Shown one piece after another: positions 1 to 5,990 of a stretch of 8,615 nt of DNA. This DNA is from CAVVTR01 sp963751245. Its GTDB lineage: Bacteria; Acidobacteriota; Thermoanaerobaculia; Thermoanaerobaculales; Thermoanaerobaculaceae. The position numbers and the translations under genes were made by a program. The notes beneath the pieces were generated by a model, which was not told where the DNA came from, searched no databases, and was given only the letters and a program-made list of their open reading frames with translations. Every line of letters starts with the position of its first letter. Within the stretch, counting starts at the first letter, position 1. The DNA lies in NCBI GenBank assembly GCA_963751245.1, contig CAVVTR010000015.1, positions 1 through 8,615 on the forward strand, given 5' to 3'.

Positions 1-24
1 GCCGGCCGGGCGGACCGCCAAGGC

Positions 25-978
25 TCAGTCGCGGTAGATCGCGACCTCCGGGGTGCCCTCGGGGCCGATGACGCCGCGGTACATCCCCTCGGAGTTGAAC
101 GGCATGGCCACGGCGCCGCTGCGGTCGACGGCGACGGCGCCGCCGCGGCCGCCCAGCGCCACGAGGGTCTTCATCACCACGTGTTCCGCGGCCTCCGCCA
201 GGGTTTCGCCCCGGTAGGCCATGCGGGCGGCGATGTCGTACGCCGCCACGGCGCGGATGAACACCTCCCCGACCCCCGTGCAGGAGACGGCGCAGGTGGC
301 GTCGTCGGCCCAGGTGCCGGCGCCCACCAGCGGCGAGTCGCCCACGCGCCCCCAGCGCTTGGCGGTCAAGCCCCCGGTGGAGGTGGCGGCGGCCAGGCCG
401 CCGGCGGCGTCCACGGCGACCGCGCCCACCGTCCCCAGACCGTCGGGCCCGCCGCGCTCCTCCGCCTCCGGGTGGCGGATGTCCTCGGACAGCGCGCCGC
501 GCTCGCCGGCGGCCAGGGCGCGCTGGAGCGCCCGCCAGCGGCGCTCGGTGCGGAAGTAGGCGGGATCGACGGGCTCGAGGCCGTGGGCCGCCGCGAAGGC
601 GTCGGCGCCCGCGCCGGCGAGGAGCACGTGGCCGGAGCGCTCCATCACGAGGCGCGCCGCGCGCACCGGGTTGCGCACGCGGCGGACTCCGGCGACGGCG
701 CCCGCGGCGCGGCCTCGGCCGTCCATGATGGCGGCGTCGAGCTCGTTGGCGCCCTCGGCGGTGAAGTTGGCGCCCCGGCCCGCGTTGAACAGCGGGCAGT
801 CCTCCATGGAGACGACGGCGGCCTCGACGGCGTCCACCGCGCGGCCGCCCGCCGCCAGCACGGCGTGGCCGGCGCGCAGCGCGTCCGCGAGGGCCTCGCG
901 GTAGGCGGCCTCGAGCTCGGGGGTGAGACGGTCGCGCCGGATGGTCCCGGCGCCGCCGTGGATGGCGAGGCGGATCAC
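25..978 (-). CDS. iaaA: Plant-type L-asparaginase / isoaspartyl peptidase (Ntn hydrolase)
   Basis: This 317-aa protein matches the Ntn-hydrolase isoaspartyl peptidase / type III asparaginase family, which hydrolyses L-asparagine and isoaspartyl dipeptides after cleaving itself into alpha and beta subunits. Visible family marks are the N-terminal AIHGGAG (residues 5-11), FNAGRGANF (64-72), ELDAAIMDG (79-87), the self-cleavage site DGLG|TVGAVAVD with predicted nucleophile Thr183, STGG (200-203), the substrate-binding segment GRVGDSPLVGAGT (210-222) and TGVGE (234-238). Length is normal for the family and there is no signal peptide, so it should be cytoplasmic. I chose the GTG at 978 because homology begins there and GGGGAG (985-990) lies 6 nt upstream. 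The open frame runs further upstream, but only through the antiporter gene. The start is 2 nt after the nhaC stop, which indicates translational coupling. With nhaC decapitated by a mobile element, the native promoter is probably lost. Confidence 0.93.
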   Translation of the reverse strand: MIRLAIHGGAGTIRRDRLTPELEAAYREALADALRAGHAVLAAGGRAVDAVEAAVVSMEDCPLFNAGRGANFTAEGANELDAAIMDGRGRAAGAVAGVRRVRNPVRAARLVMERSGHVLLAGAGADAFAAAHGLEPVDPAYFRTERRWRALQRALAAGERGALSEDIRHPEAEERGGPDGLGTVGAVAVDAAGGLAAATSTGGLTAKRWGRVGDSPLVGAGTWADDATCAVSCTGVGEVFIRAVAAYDIAARMAYRGETLAEAAEHVVMKTLVALGGRGGAVAVDRSGAVAMPFNSEGMYRGVIGPEGTPEVAIYRD

Positions 979-980
979 GG

Positions 981-1496
981 TCAGCTCCCCGCCACGGTCT
1001 CGTCGTCGCGCACCTTCGGCGCGATGGCGAAGCCCGTGAACCCGTACAGCAGCGCGAACAAGAACCCCGTGTAGCACATCACCGCCCAGGGGGCGTAGGC
1101 CACGGTGTCCACGCCCAGGGTGCCGGCCATGAACACGCCCGCGATGCTCCACGGGATCAGCGGCACGACGACCGTGCCGCTGTCCTCGGTGGTGCGCGAC
1201 AGGTTCTTGGCCGCCAGGCCGCGGGCGCGGTACGCCGGCGCGAAGAGCTCGCCGGGGATGAGGATGGACAGGAACGAGCTGCCGGTGAGCAGCGCGACGC
1301 TGATGGTGGCGGCCACGGTGGAGGCGATGATGCGGCCGGTGGTGTCGGCGACGCGGAGGAGGTGCTCGAGGAGCACGTCGAGCATGCCGGTGTGCTGCAC
1401 GACGCCGCCGAAGGCGAAGGCGCAGAAGGCGATGAGGGTGACGTCCATCATGCTCAGCATGCCGCCCCGGGTGAGCAGTATAAGTGCCAGGCCCAA
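981..1496 (-). pseudogene. nhaC: NhaC-type Na+/H+ antiporter, C-terminal fragment
   Basis: About 165 codons of the C-terminal part of an NhaC-family sodium/proton antiporter, an inner-membrane exchanger normally around 450-500 aa. Recognisable family segments are LLTRGGMLSMMDV, GGVVQHTGMLDVLLEHLL, LLTGSSFLSILIPGELF, LSRTTEDSGTVVVPLIPWS and GVFMAGTLGVDTVAYAPWA, with several hydrophobic membrane segments. The N-terminal two thirds is absent. Family resemblance starts at about the LLTRGG codons (position 1478). Codons 1480-1496 belong to the left inverted repeat of the adjacent transposase unit, so the TTG at 1494-1496 is only an accidental possible start. The stop (981-983) lies 2 nt before the asparaginase GTG. 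I infer a former nhaC-asparaginase operon cut by rearrangement at the element's edge. The fragment is unlikely to work as an antiporter. Confidence 0.85.
985..990 (-). promoter_or_regulatory. Shine-Dalgarno site of the asparaginase gene
   Basis: GGGGAG on the minus strand, 6 nt before the GTG at 978 and inside the last codons of the nhaC fragment. It decides the asparaginase start in a frame that stays open further upstream. Confidence 0.6.
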
Positions 1497-1509
1497 CGAT
1501 TATGACGAT
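1480..1509 (+). repeat. Left inverted repeat of the RAYT unit
   Basis: Partner of the reverse complement of 2531-2560. The identical 14-base core is CCAGGCCCAACGAT (1487-1500), followed by one mismatch and then ATGACGAT (1502-1509). The other two mismatches are at repeat positions 4 and 7. On the inner side the left copy continues into an imperfect palindrome, ATGACGATGTCGTGAT (1502-1517), which could form a small hairpin with one G-G mismatch. That fits the kind of substrate Y1 transposases recognise. Confidence 0.8.
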
Positions 1510-1527
1510 GTCGTGATAGGCTCGTTC

Positions 1528-1533
1528 GAGGAG
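1528..1533 (+). promoter_or_regulatory. Shine-Dalgarno site of the RAYT gene
   Basis: GAGGAG, ending 11 nt before the ATG at 1545 and inside the left inverted repeat. It supports the chosen start and shows that the gene's translation signal lies within the unit. Confidence 0.55.
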
Positions 1534-1544
1534 CGACGCACGCC

Positions 1545-2540
1545 ATGCCGAGACGACCGCGGGAGTTCGTGGAAGGGGCGATCTATCACGTCTACAACCG
1601 GTTCGCCCGGGGGGCCGAGGTTTTTGCCGACCCGCGCGAGGCGAAGCGGTTTCTCGAGTTCCTTGCCGAGACGCGGGATCGAGACGGGCTGACGATCCTG
1701 GCCTGGTGCCTGATGTCGAACCACTACCACCTGGCGGTGCGCGTGGGGACGATCTCGCTCGCCCGCAGCCTGGGCATCGCCCAGGCCCGCTTCGGTCAGG
1801 ACCACAACCGGCGCACCCGCTCCTCGGGACCGTTGTGGCAGAGCCGGTACAAGGCGCGGAGGGTAACCGACGAGCGCCACCTCATGCAGCTCATCGCCTA
1901 CATCCATCTCAACCCGGTCACCGCAGGCCTCGTCGGCGATCCGGCGGAGTACCCGCTGTCCGGCCACACCGAGCTGCTGGGCAGGAGGAAGGCCAGGCTG
2001 GTGGACGTCGACGGCACCCTGGCGCTGTTCGACACGACGAGGGCGGCCGCGCGGCGGGCCTACCTCGCCGTGGTGAAGGGGGACCGCGAGGCGGAATGGG
2101 CTGGGCAGAGGCCGGGCAGGCTGCCGTGGTGGCGCAGGGAGACCGACGCACCTCTCGAGGCGGAGCCGGCGGCCGCGAGGCTCGATGCGCTGGGCCGCAG
2201 TCTCGGCCCGGAGCGTCCGCGCTTCGACGCCGCGACCTTCATCGAGCGGGCGTGCGAGGCACTGGACGTGGCGCCTGAGAGCCTGGCTTCCACAGCGAAG
2301 AGCCGCGAGGTCTCCGAGGTCCGCTACCTCGTGGGCGGCCTCGCCATCGAGCGCTGGCGTCTGCGGACCGGGGATCTCGCGGCGGTGCTGGGCAAGCGCC
2401 CCGAGGTGATCACGCGCTGGGCCGCAAGGGCCGGCAAGCTCAAGCAGACCGACGAGACCTTCCGCCGCCGCTACGAAGAGCTCGACGCGGTCCTGTACTC
2501 TCCCAGCAAGCAAAAGCCTCGTCATGGAAGATCGTCATGA
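1545..2540 (+). CDS. REP-associated tyrosine transposase (RAYT, HUH/Y1 family) with C-terminal extension
   Basis: A 331-aa single-strand DNA transposase of the Y1 (IS200/IS605-related) superfamily. These enzymes nick and join single-stranded DNA at hairpin-flanked sites through a 5'-phosphotyrosine link. The catalytic part is residues 1 to about 150: REFVEGAIYHVYNR near the start, the HUH metal-binding motif as H60-Y61-H62 in LMSNHYHL, LWQSRYKA (98-105), and the predicted nucleophile Tyr119 in AYIHLNPVTAGLV. A linker follows. Residues about 225-315 form a helical domain that resembles a DnaA-type helix-turn-helix (SEVRYLVGGLAIERW, then LAAVLGKRPEVITRWA), an extension found in many environmental RAYT-like proteins. 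The start is supported by GAGGAG at 1528-1533. The TGA stop (2538-2540) lies inside the right inverted repeat, so gene and repeat form one unit. No frameshift or missing motif is visible, so the enzyme may be active. Confidence 0.88.
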   Translation: MPRRPREFVEGAIYHVYNRFARGAEVFADPREAKRFLEFLAETRDRDGLTILAWCLMSNHYHLAVRVGTISLARSLGIAQARFGQDHNRRTRSSGPLWQSRYKARRVTDERHLMQLIAYIHLNPVTAGLVGDPAEYPLSGHTELLGRRKARLVDVDGTLALFDTTRAAARRAYLAVVKGDREAEWAGQRPGRLPWWRRETDAPLEAEPAAARLDALGRSLGPERPRFDAATFIERACEALDVAPESLASTAKSREVSEVRYLVGGLAIERWRLRTGDLAAVLGKRPEVITRWAARAGKLKQTDETFRRRYEELDAVLYSPSKQKPRHGRSS

Positions 2541-2560
2541 TCGTTGGGCCTGGAACCTAT
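2531..2560 (-). repeat. Right inverted repeat of the RAYT unit
   Basis: The reverse complement matches 1480-1509 at 27 of 30 bases. It overlaps the last codons and stop of the RAYT gene. The next base (2561) opens codon Q9 of the DDE transposase fragment, where family resemblance (QYLVRTSD) begins, which supports 2560 as the outer edge. A small stem, TCATG/CATGA (2522-2526 with 2536-2540), overlaps its inner side. Confidence 0.8.
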
Positions 2561-2974
2561 CAGTACCTGGTGCGTACCAGCGACGACTCGCTCCCTGCAG
2601 AGGACGTAGCGCTGAGCTACAAGCAGCTGGGAGAGGTCGAGAGGGCGTGGCGCTCGATGAAGACCGACCTCGACCTGCGCCCCATGTACCACCGCAAGGC
2701 GGATCGGATCAGGGCTCATGTACTGCTGTGCTGGCTGGCGCTGCTGCTGGTGCGGGTCGTCGAGACCCGATGTAAGCAGACTTGGCCGAAGGTGCGGCAG
2801 GAGCTGGATCGTCTCCACCGCGGGGTGTTCGAGTGCCCCTCCGGCACCTTCGTGCAGCGCACCGAGCTGACCACCCCCCAGCGGCAATTGTTTGCGGCTC
2901 TCCACGTGCAGCCGCCGCCACGCTTCGAAGCCATCACGCCTGCATCCAAAGAAGCTACGTCAGCGGCCTCGTAG
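2537..2974 (+). pseudogene. IS1634/IS4-type DDE transposase, C-terminal fragment
   Basis: An open frame of 145 codons whose part from codon 9 (2561) onward matches the C-terminal end of IS1634-family (IS4 superfamily) transposases: QYLVRTSDDSLPAEDVA, then YKQLGEVERAWRSMK and LRPMYHRKADRIRAHVLLC. The segment carries a YREK-like signature, Y28-x2-L-x3-E35-x6-K42, where E35 is the expected catalytic Glu and Leu replaces the usual Arg. Both catalytic Asp residues lie in the missing N-terminal three quarters, since full-length members are roughly 450-600 aa. The fragment cannot be an active transposase. The first eight codons come from the right inverted repeat of the RAYT unit, so the ATG at 2537 is an artefact of the junction. 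The stop at 2972-2974 is probably the native one. Confidence 0.85.
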
Positions 2975-3017
2975 AGACACACGCCACAAAACCCCTGAAA
3001 CCGTAGATACACGCGCT

Positions 3018-3038
3018 CTTCGGGCGCGATGCCCGAGG
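3018..3038 (+). other. Small hairpin downstream of the DDE transposase fragment
   Basis: TCGGGC (3020-3025) pairs with GCCCGA (3031-3036) around GCGAT. One G-U pair and one C-G pair extend the stem to 8 bp. An alternative fold, CGCGCTC with GGGCGCG (3012-3028), uses the same bases. It lies about 45 nt after the transposase stop and has no T-run. It may be part of the insertion-sequence end or a weak terminator. The rest of the 2975-3126 intergenic stretch holds nothing I recognise. Confidence 0.3.
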
Positions 3039-3126
3039 AGTCAACTGGTGCTTGCCTATTCGGCACATTCCGTGTGACCACTGCTGTGGAAGACGGGCAA
3101 CACTCCGCTGTGCCAGCGCCCGGAGA

Positions 3127-3160
3127 CGGCGCCGGCCCTATGAGTCTGGGGCCGGCGCCG
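3127..3160 (-). terminator. Strong GC-rich hairpin after the SBBP/PKD gene
   Basis: A perfect 12-bp stem, CGGCGCCGGCCC (3127-3138) with GGGCCGGCGCCG (3149-3160), extended by one G-U and one A-U pair to 14 bp around the 6-base loop TGAGTC. It begins 16 nt beyond the stop of the minus-strand gene. Neither side has a T-run for its transcript, so it is not a textbook intrinsic terminator. A U-less hairpin terminator or 3' stabilising structure for the secreted-protein operon is the likely role. It could also stop plus-strand transcription coming from the mobile-element side. Confidence 0.6.
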
Positions 3161-3176
3161 CCGGAGGGAGAAAAGG

Positions 3177-5990
3177 CTACTTCACGATCATCGGCACCAT
3201 GGTCGGATCACCGGTGCCGTTGTCGACCACGGAGGCGTAGGCCCACATTCGGACGGCGGGGGTGAGCACCTCGACGGTGGCGTAGGCCAGGGCCTGCGCT
3301 CCGGCGCCGGCCCGCGCGAAGACGTCGTTCGCCGGGATCCACTGGCCTCCGGGGACGGCCATGACGAGCTTCGCGCCGAGGACCTCGCCGGAGGCCGAGT
3401 AGAGGGTCACCCGGGCCTGGCCGTCGGAGCCGCCCAGGTTCACGAGGCCGAGGTTGGTGCGGAAGCCGGTCGAGCTCTTCAGGCTGGGCAGGATTCCGGT
3501 CTCACCGGAGGCGATGCCGTCGCTCGGCCCGAGCGCCGGGTACGCGGCGCCGAGGGTGCCCGCAGTCGTCTCGTCGTAGGTGCGGGCCAAGAGCGCGATC
3601 GGCCGGTCCGAGGCGACCTGCAGCGTGCCCTGGCTGGCCGCGTCCATCGGGACGCCGATCACCGACGCCAGGACGTCGGGCCACTCAACCGTGCCACCAG
3701 CTGGCACAGTGGCGGTGCGGAGCGTGCTGCCCTCTCCGGTGGCGTAGACGATTGCCAGATTCGCGGGTGACGTGCCGCGGTTCACGGCGGTGGCGTCGGT
3801 TCGCCACAGGGTGCCCCCGACGCCGGGGTTGTGGGCGACGGCGGGCATGATCTGCAGGCTCGAGATGCCGGACAGGCCCGTCACCGTCACGGTACCGTGC
3901 CGCTGGCAGGTGTGCTCGCCGAGCGTCACGGTCAGCGTCCAGTCGTAGATGCCCTGGGCCGGATAGGCGTGCGAGGTGTTCTGCTTCGAGGAGGTCGTGT
4001 CGTCGCCGAAGTCCCAGAGGAACGTCGGCGTCAGCGGACAGCTCGGGGAGGGAGCAGCGGTGGCGCTGAACGGCACCGCCGCCAGCGGCGTGGTTCCAAG
4101 GGCCGAGGCCATCAGCGGAACGGTCGCGGTGCAGCCAACGGCGCAGAGCTCCTCGACGCTGATCTGGACGGTGGCCGAGGCCGTGGCGCCCGCCGAGTCG
4201 GCGACCGTGAAGCTCGCGGTGTAGGTCCCGCCGGCGGCGTACGTGTGGTCGGGGCTGAGCTGGGACGAGTGCGGCGAGCCGTCGCCGAAGGCCCAGTCGT
4301 AGGTGTACAGGCCGGTGCCGCCGGAGACGGTCCCAGTGAACGAGACCACCAGCGGCGCCAAGCCGGCGGTGGCCGACGCCGCGGCCTCGGCCGCCAGGGC
4401 CGGAGAGTCCGTGATCAGCCGTGCCAGGAAGACGTCCCCGCCCCCGAGAGATGCGTTGGCCGCTTTCGGGAGGTCCGTGGAATCCGTGCTCCCGGCGAGA
4501 ACGACGGCACCGGACGGACCGAACGCCACGTCGTTGACCGCGTCGTTTCCAGTGCCTCCCAGGTACGTCGAGAATGCGAGAGCCGTTTCATCGGCGGTGA
4601 GGACGCTCACGAACCCTTCCCATCCAGCCGAGCCGGTCTGGATAGCGTCCGAGTGATCCTGGAGCGCGTCCAGGAGGGGTATCTTGGTGGAACCAGTGCG
4701 GCCGACGACCCACCTGCGCCCATCGGCGTCGAGCCGGGTCCGGAGCCCTTTAGGGATGCCGATGCACCCTGCCGGACCCGAGAAATTCCCCAACAACGGC
4801 AGTCTCGCGCTGGAAACCAGCGTCGATCCGTCGGCGGCCAGCGTGGTGACGAAGAGGTTGTAGACGTCGGAAGGGGCAATGTAGGAAGTCGGGAGCCAGG
4901 GGAAGTCCGGTGACAGTGTGGGGCCGACGACAACGGGCCGACCCGAACCGTCCACGGCGACGGACTCCACCGCGTCATCGCTGGAGCGCCCGAGGTACGT
5001 GCTGAACCTGAGCACACGGTCCGGCCACGAGATCCGCGACACGAAACCGTCGTCGATGTTGCCAGGGACGCAGGCTCCCGAGGGAGTGGACTGGAAGGCG
5101 TTGAGGACGGGGAAGGAGACCGACCACGTTTCTCCGCCGACCACAATACCGTCTAGCCCGTCGACCGCGATGTCGTATGCGAAATCTGAGTAAGGACCGC
5201 CGAGCGGCGTCGAGAACCTCAACGTGCGGCCATCCATTGAGAGGACCGCGACGAACGCGTCGGCATACCCGGGGCTGTGGCCTTGCAGCGGATCGACGAC
5301 GGGAAAGTCCTCCGAGCCTATCGTTCCCCCGACAACGATGGAGCCGTCGCTGAGCACCGCCACACCGGCGGCGGAGTCGTTTCCGCCTCCAGAAGGATTG
5401 CTGCCTGGACCACCGCCGATGAACGTCGACCACACGAGGGCTCCTGTCGAGTCCACCTCGGCGACGAAGGCGTCCGAAGATCCCGCCAGGGCACGCTGGA
5501 AGGCGCCGGGCGTTGTCGGGAAGTCGGTCGAGCCGGTCCTACCGACGACGACCAGGTTTCCTTCCGCGGTCCGGATGAGTCCGCCCAGGGTCTCAGCGTC
5601 GCTGCCTCCGAGGAACACCAGCACCTTGAGCTGGCCGCCGGCGTCCAGGTGGGCCAGAAACGCGTCGGCGTCACCGCCGCCGGGGCCGAGGTGCACCGGC
5701 GTCACGCCCGCGGTGTCCCAGGAGGCGGCATCGGTGGTCGTGCCCGCCAGCCACACTCCGCCCTGCCCGTCTGCGACGACGCGTGACGCATTGTCCTCGC
5801 CTGCCCCGCCGAGGTAGCGCGTCCAGAGCAGTGCGGGGTGGATCGTCGCTTCCGCTCTTCCGGGGCTCGAGACCAGGAGGGACGCGACGATGCCGAGTGA
5901 GAGCACCAGTAGGGCCCAAGGTCGAGAGCGGTTCCTGTCGCTAAATCGCTCCTTGGGCGTACGTTGGAACGTTCCGTGGTGGGAATTCAT
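3177..5990 (-). CDS. Secreted SBBP-repeat propeller / PKD-domain protein
   Basis: A 937-aa exported protein of unknown function. Residues 24-48 form a signal peptide: a basic stretch (RNRSR), a hydrophobic core LLVLSLGIVASLLV and a probable cleavage site AEA|TI after residue 48. Residues about 55-525 hold roughly seven SBBP-type repeats, each with a (W/F)STYLGG-like strand, a ...DG.G.VVVGG/GRT strand and S.DFP, for example at 56, 124, 187, 257, 328, about 398 and 472. Seven repeats suggest one seven-bladed beta-propeller. Two PKD (Ig-like) domains follow: about 529-612 (YDWAFGDGS, HTYAAGGTYTASFTV) and 625-705 (FLWDFGDD, HAYPAQGIYDWTLTV). Residues 711-937 are a duplicated module (see findings). 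There is no sortase motif or C-terminal membrane anchor, so a role at the cell surface or outside the cell is inferred. The ATG at 5990 overlaps the subtilase stop as ATGA, and the Shine-Dalgarno match is weak, so translation probably depends on coupling to the gene upstream. Confidence 0.9.
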   Translation of the reverse strand: MNSHHGTFQRTPKERFSDRNRSRPWALLVLSLGIVASLLVSSPGRAEATIHPALLWTRYLGGAGEDNASRVVADGQGGVWLAGTTTDAASWDTAGVTPVHLGPGGGDADAFLAHLDAGGQLKVLVFLGGSDAETLGGLIRTAEGNLVVVGRTGSTDFPTTPGAFQRALAGSSDAFVAEVDSTGALVWSTFIGGGPGSNPSGGGNDSAAGVAVLSDGSIVVGGTIGSEDFPVVDPLQGHSPGYADAFVAVLSMDGRTLRFSTPLGGPYSDFAYDIAVDGLDGIVVGGETWSVSFPVLNAFQSTPSGACVPGNIDDGFVSRISWPDRVLRFSTYLGRSSDDAVESVAVDGSGRPVVVGPTLSPDFPWLPTSYIAPSDVYNLFVTTLAADGSTLVSSARLPLLGNFSGPAGCIGIPKGLRTRLDADGRRWVVGRTGSTKIPLLDALQDHSDAIQTGSAGWEGFVSVLTADETALAFSTYLGGTGNDAVNDVAFGPSGAVVLAGSTDSTDLPKAANASLGGGDVFLARLITDSPALAAEAAASATAGLAPLVVSFTGTVSGGTGLYTYDWAFGDGSPHSSQLSPDHTYAAGGTYTASFTVADSAGATASATVQISVEELCAVGCTATVPLMASALGTTPLAAVPFSATAAPSPSCPLTPTFLWDFGDDTTSSKQNTSHAYPAQGIYDWTLTVTLGEHTCQRHGTVTVTGLSGISSLQIMPAVAHNPGVGGTLWRTDATAVNRGTSPANLAIVYATGEGSTLRTATVPAGGTVEWPDVLASVIGVPMDAASQGTLQVASDRPIALLARTYDETTAGTLGAAYPALGPSDGIASGETGILPSLKSSTGFRTNLGLVNLGGSDGQARVTLYSASGEVLGAKLVMAVPGGQWIPANDVFARAGAGAQALAYATVEVLTPAVRMWAYASVVDNGTGDPTMVPMIVK
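5987..5990 (-). other. ATGA stop/start overlap between subtilase and SBBP/PKD genes
   Basis: On the minus strand ATGA contains the start codon of the SBBP/PKD gene (5990-5988) and the stop codon of the subtilase (5989-5987). This is the usual mark of translational coupling by terminating ribosomes. No strong Shine-Dalgarno sequence precedes it. Confidence 0.8.

Larger units (their letters stand above)
1480..2560 (+). mobile_element. RAYT transposase unit bounded by 30-bp inverted repeats
   Basis: A 1081-bp unit containing a single HUH/Y1 transposase gene between two 30-bp inverted repeats (1480-1509 and 2531-2560) that match at 27 of 30 positions. The flanking genes support the limits. NhaC resemblance ends at 1479 and the DDE transposase resemblance resumes at 2561, directly outside the repeats. 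CAGT is present just outside both ends (1476-1479 and 2561-2564), but four bases can match by chance and Y1 enzymes do not normally produce target duplications. RAYT genes are known to be flanked by inverted REP-type sequences, so this may be such a unit. I cannot show from one copy that it moves on its own. Confidence 0.65.

Noticed and set aside
181..1074. Long plus-strand open frame opposite the asparaginase gene, and others such as 3831-4913
   Set aside because: In DNA near 75% GC, long frames opposite real genes are expected. The translations are Ala/Gly/Arg-rich and match no family, while the opposite strand codes for clear proteins.
1494..1496. TTG as the true start of a short NhaC-like protein
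   Set aside because: The codon lies inside the inverted repeat, and family resemblance starts only at about 1478. It is an accidental start of a truncated gene.
1500..2525. A 341-codon minus-strand frame opposite the RAYT gene
   Set aside because: It is nearly as long as the RAYT gene but has no recognisable motifs. The plus strand has the HUH motif, catalytic Tyr and a good ribosome binding site.
2537..2560. ATG at 2537 as the authentic start of a small transposase protein
   Set aside because: The first eight codons derive from the RAYT unit's right repeat. The rest lacks two of the three catalytic acids, so it is a remnant and not a small functional gene.
1476..2564. CAGT on both sides of the unit as a target-site duplication
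   Set aside because: Only four bases match, Y1 transposases do not make such duplications, and the two flanks come from different genes. I note it but do not rely on it.
4400..5850. Repetitive DNA in the SBBP region as a tandem-repeat or CRISPR-like array
   Set aside because: The periodicity is protein-level and degenerate, with no conserved DNA repeat or spacer pattern. It reflects the propeller blades.
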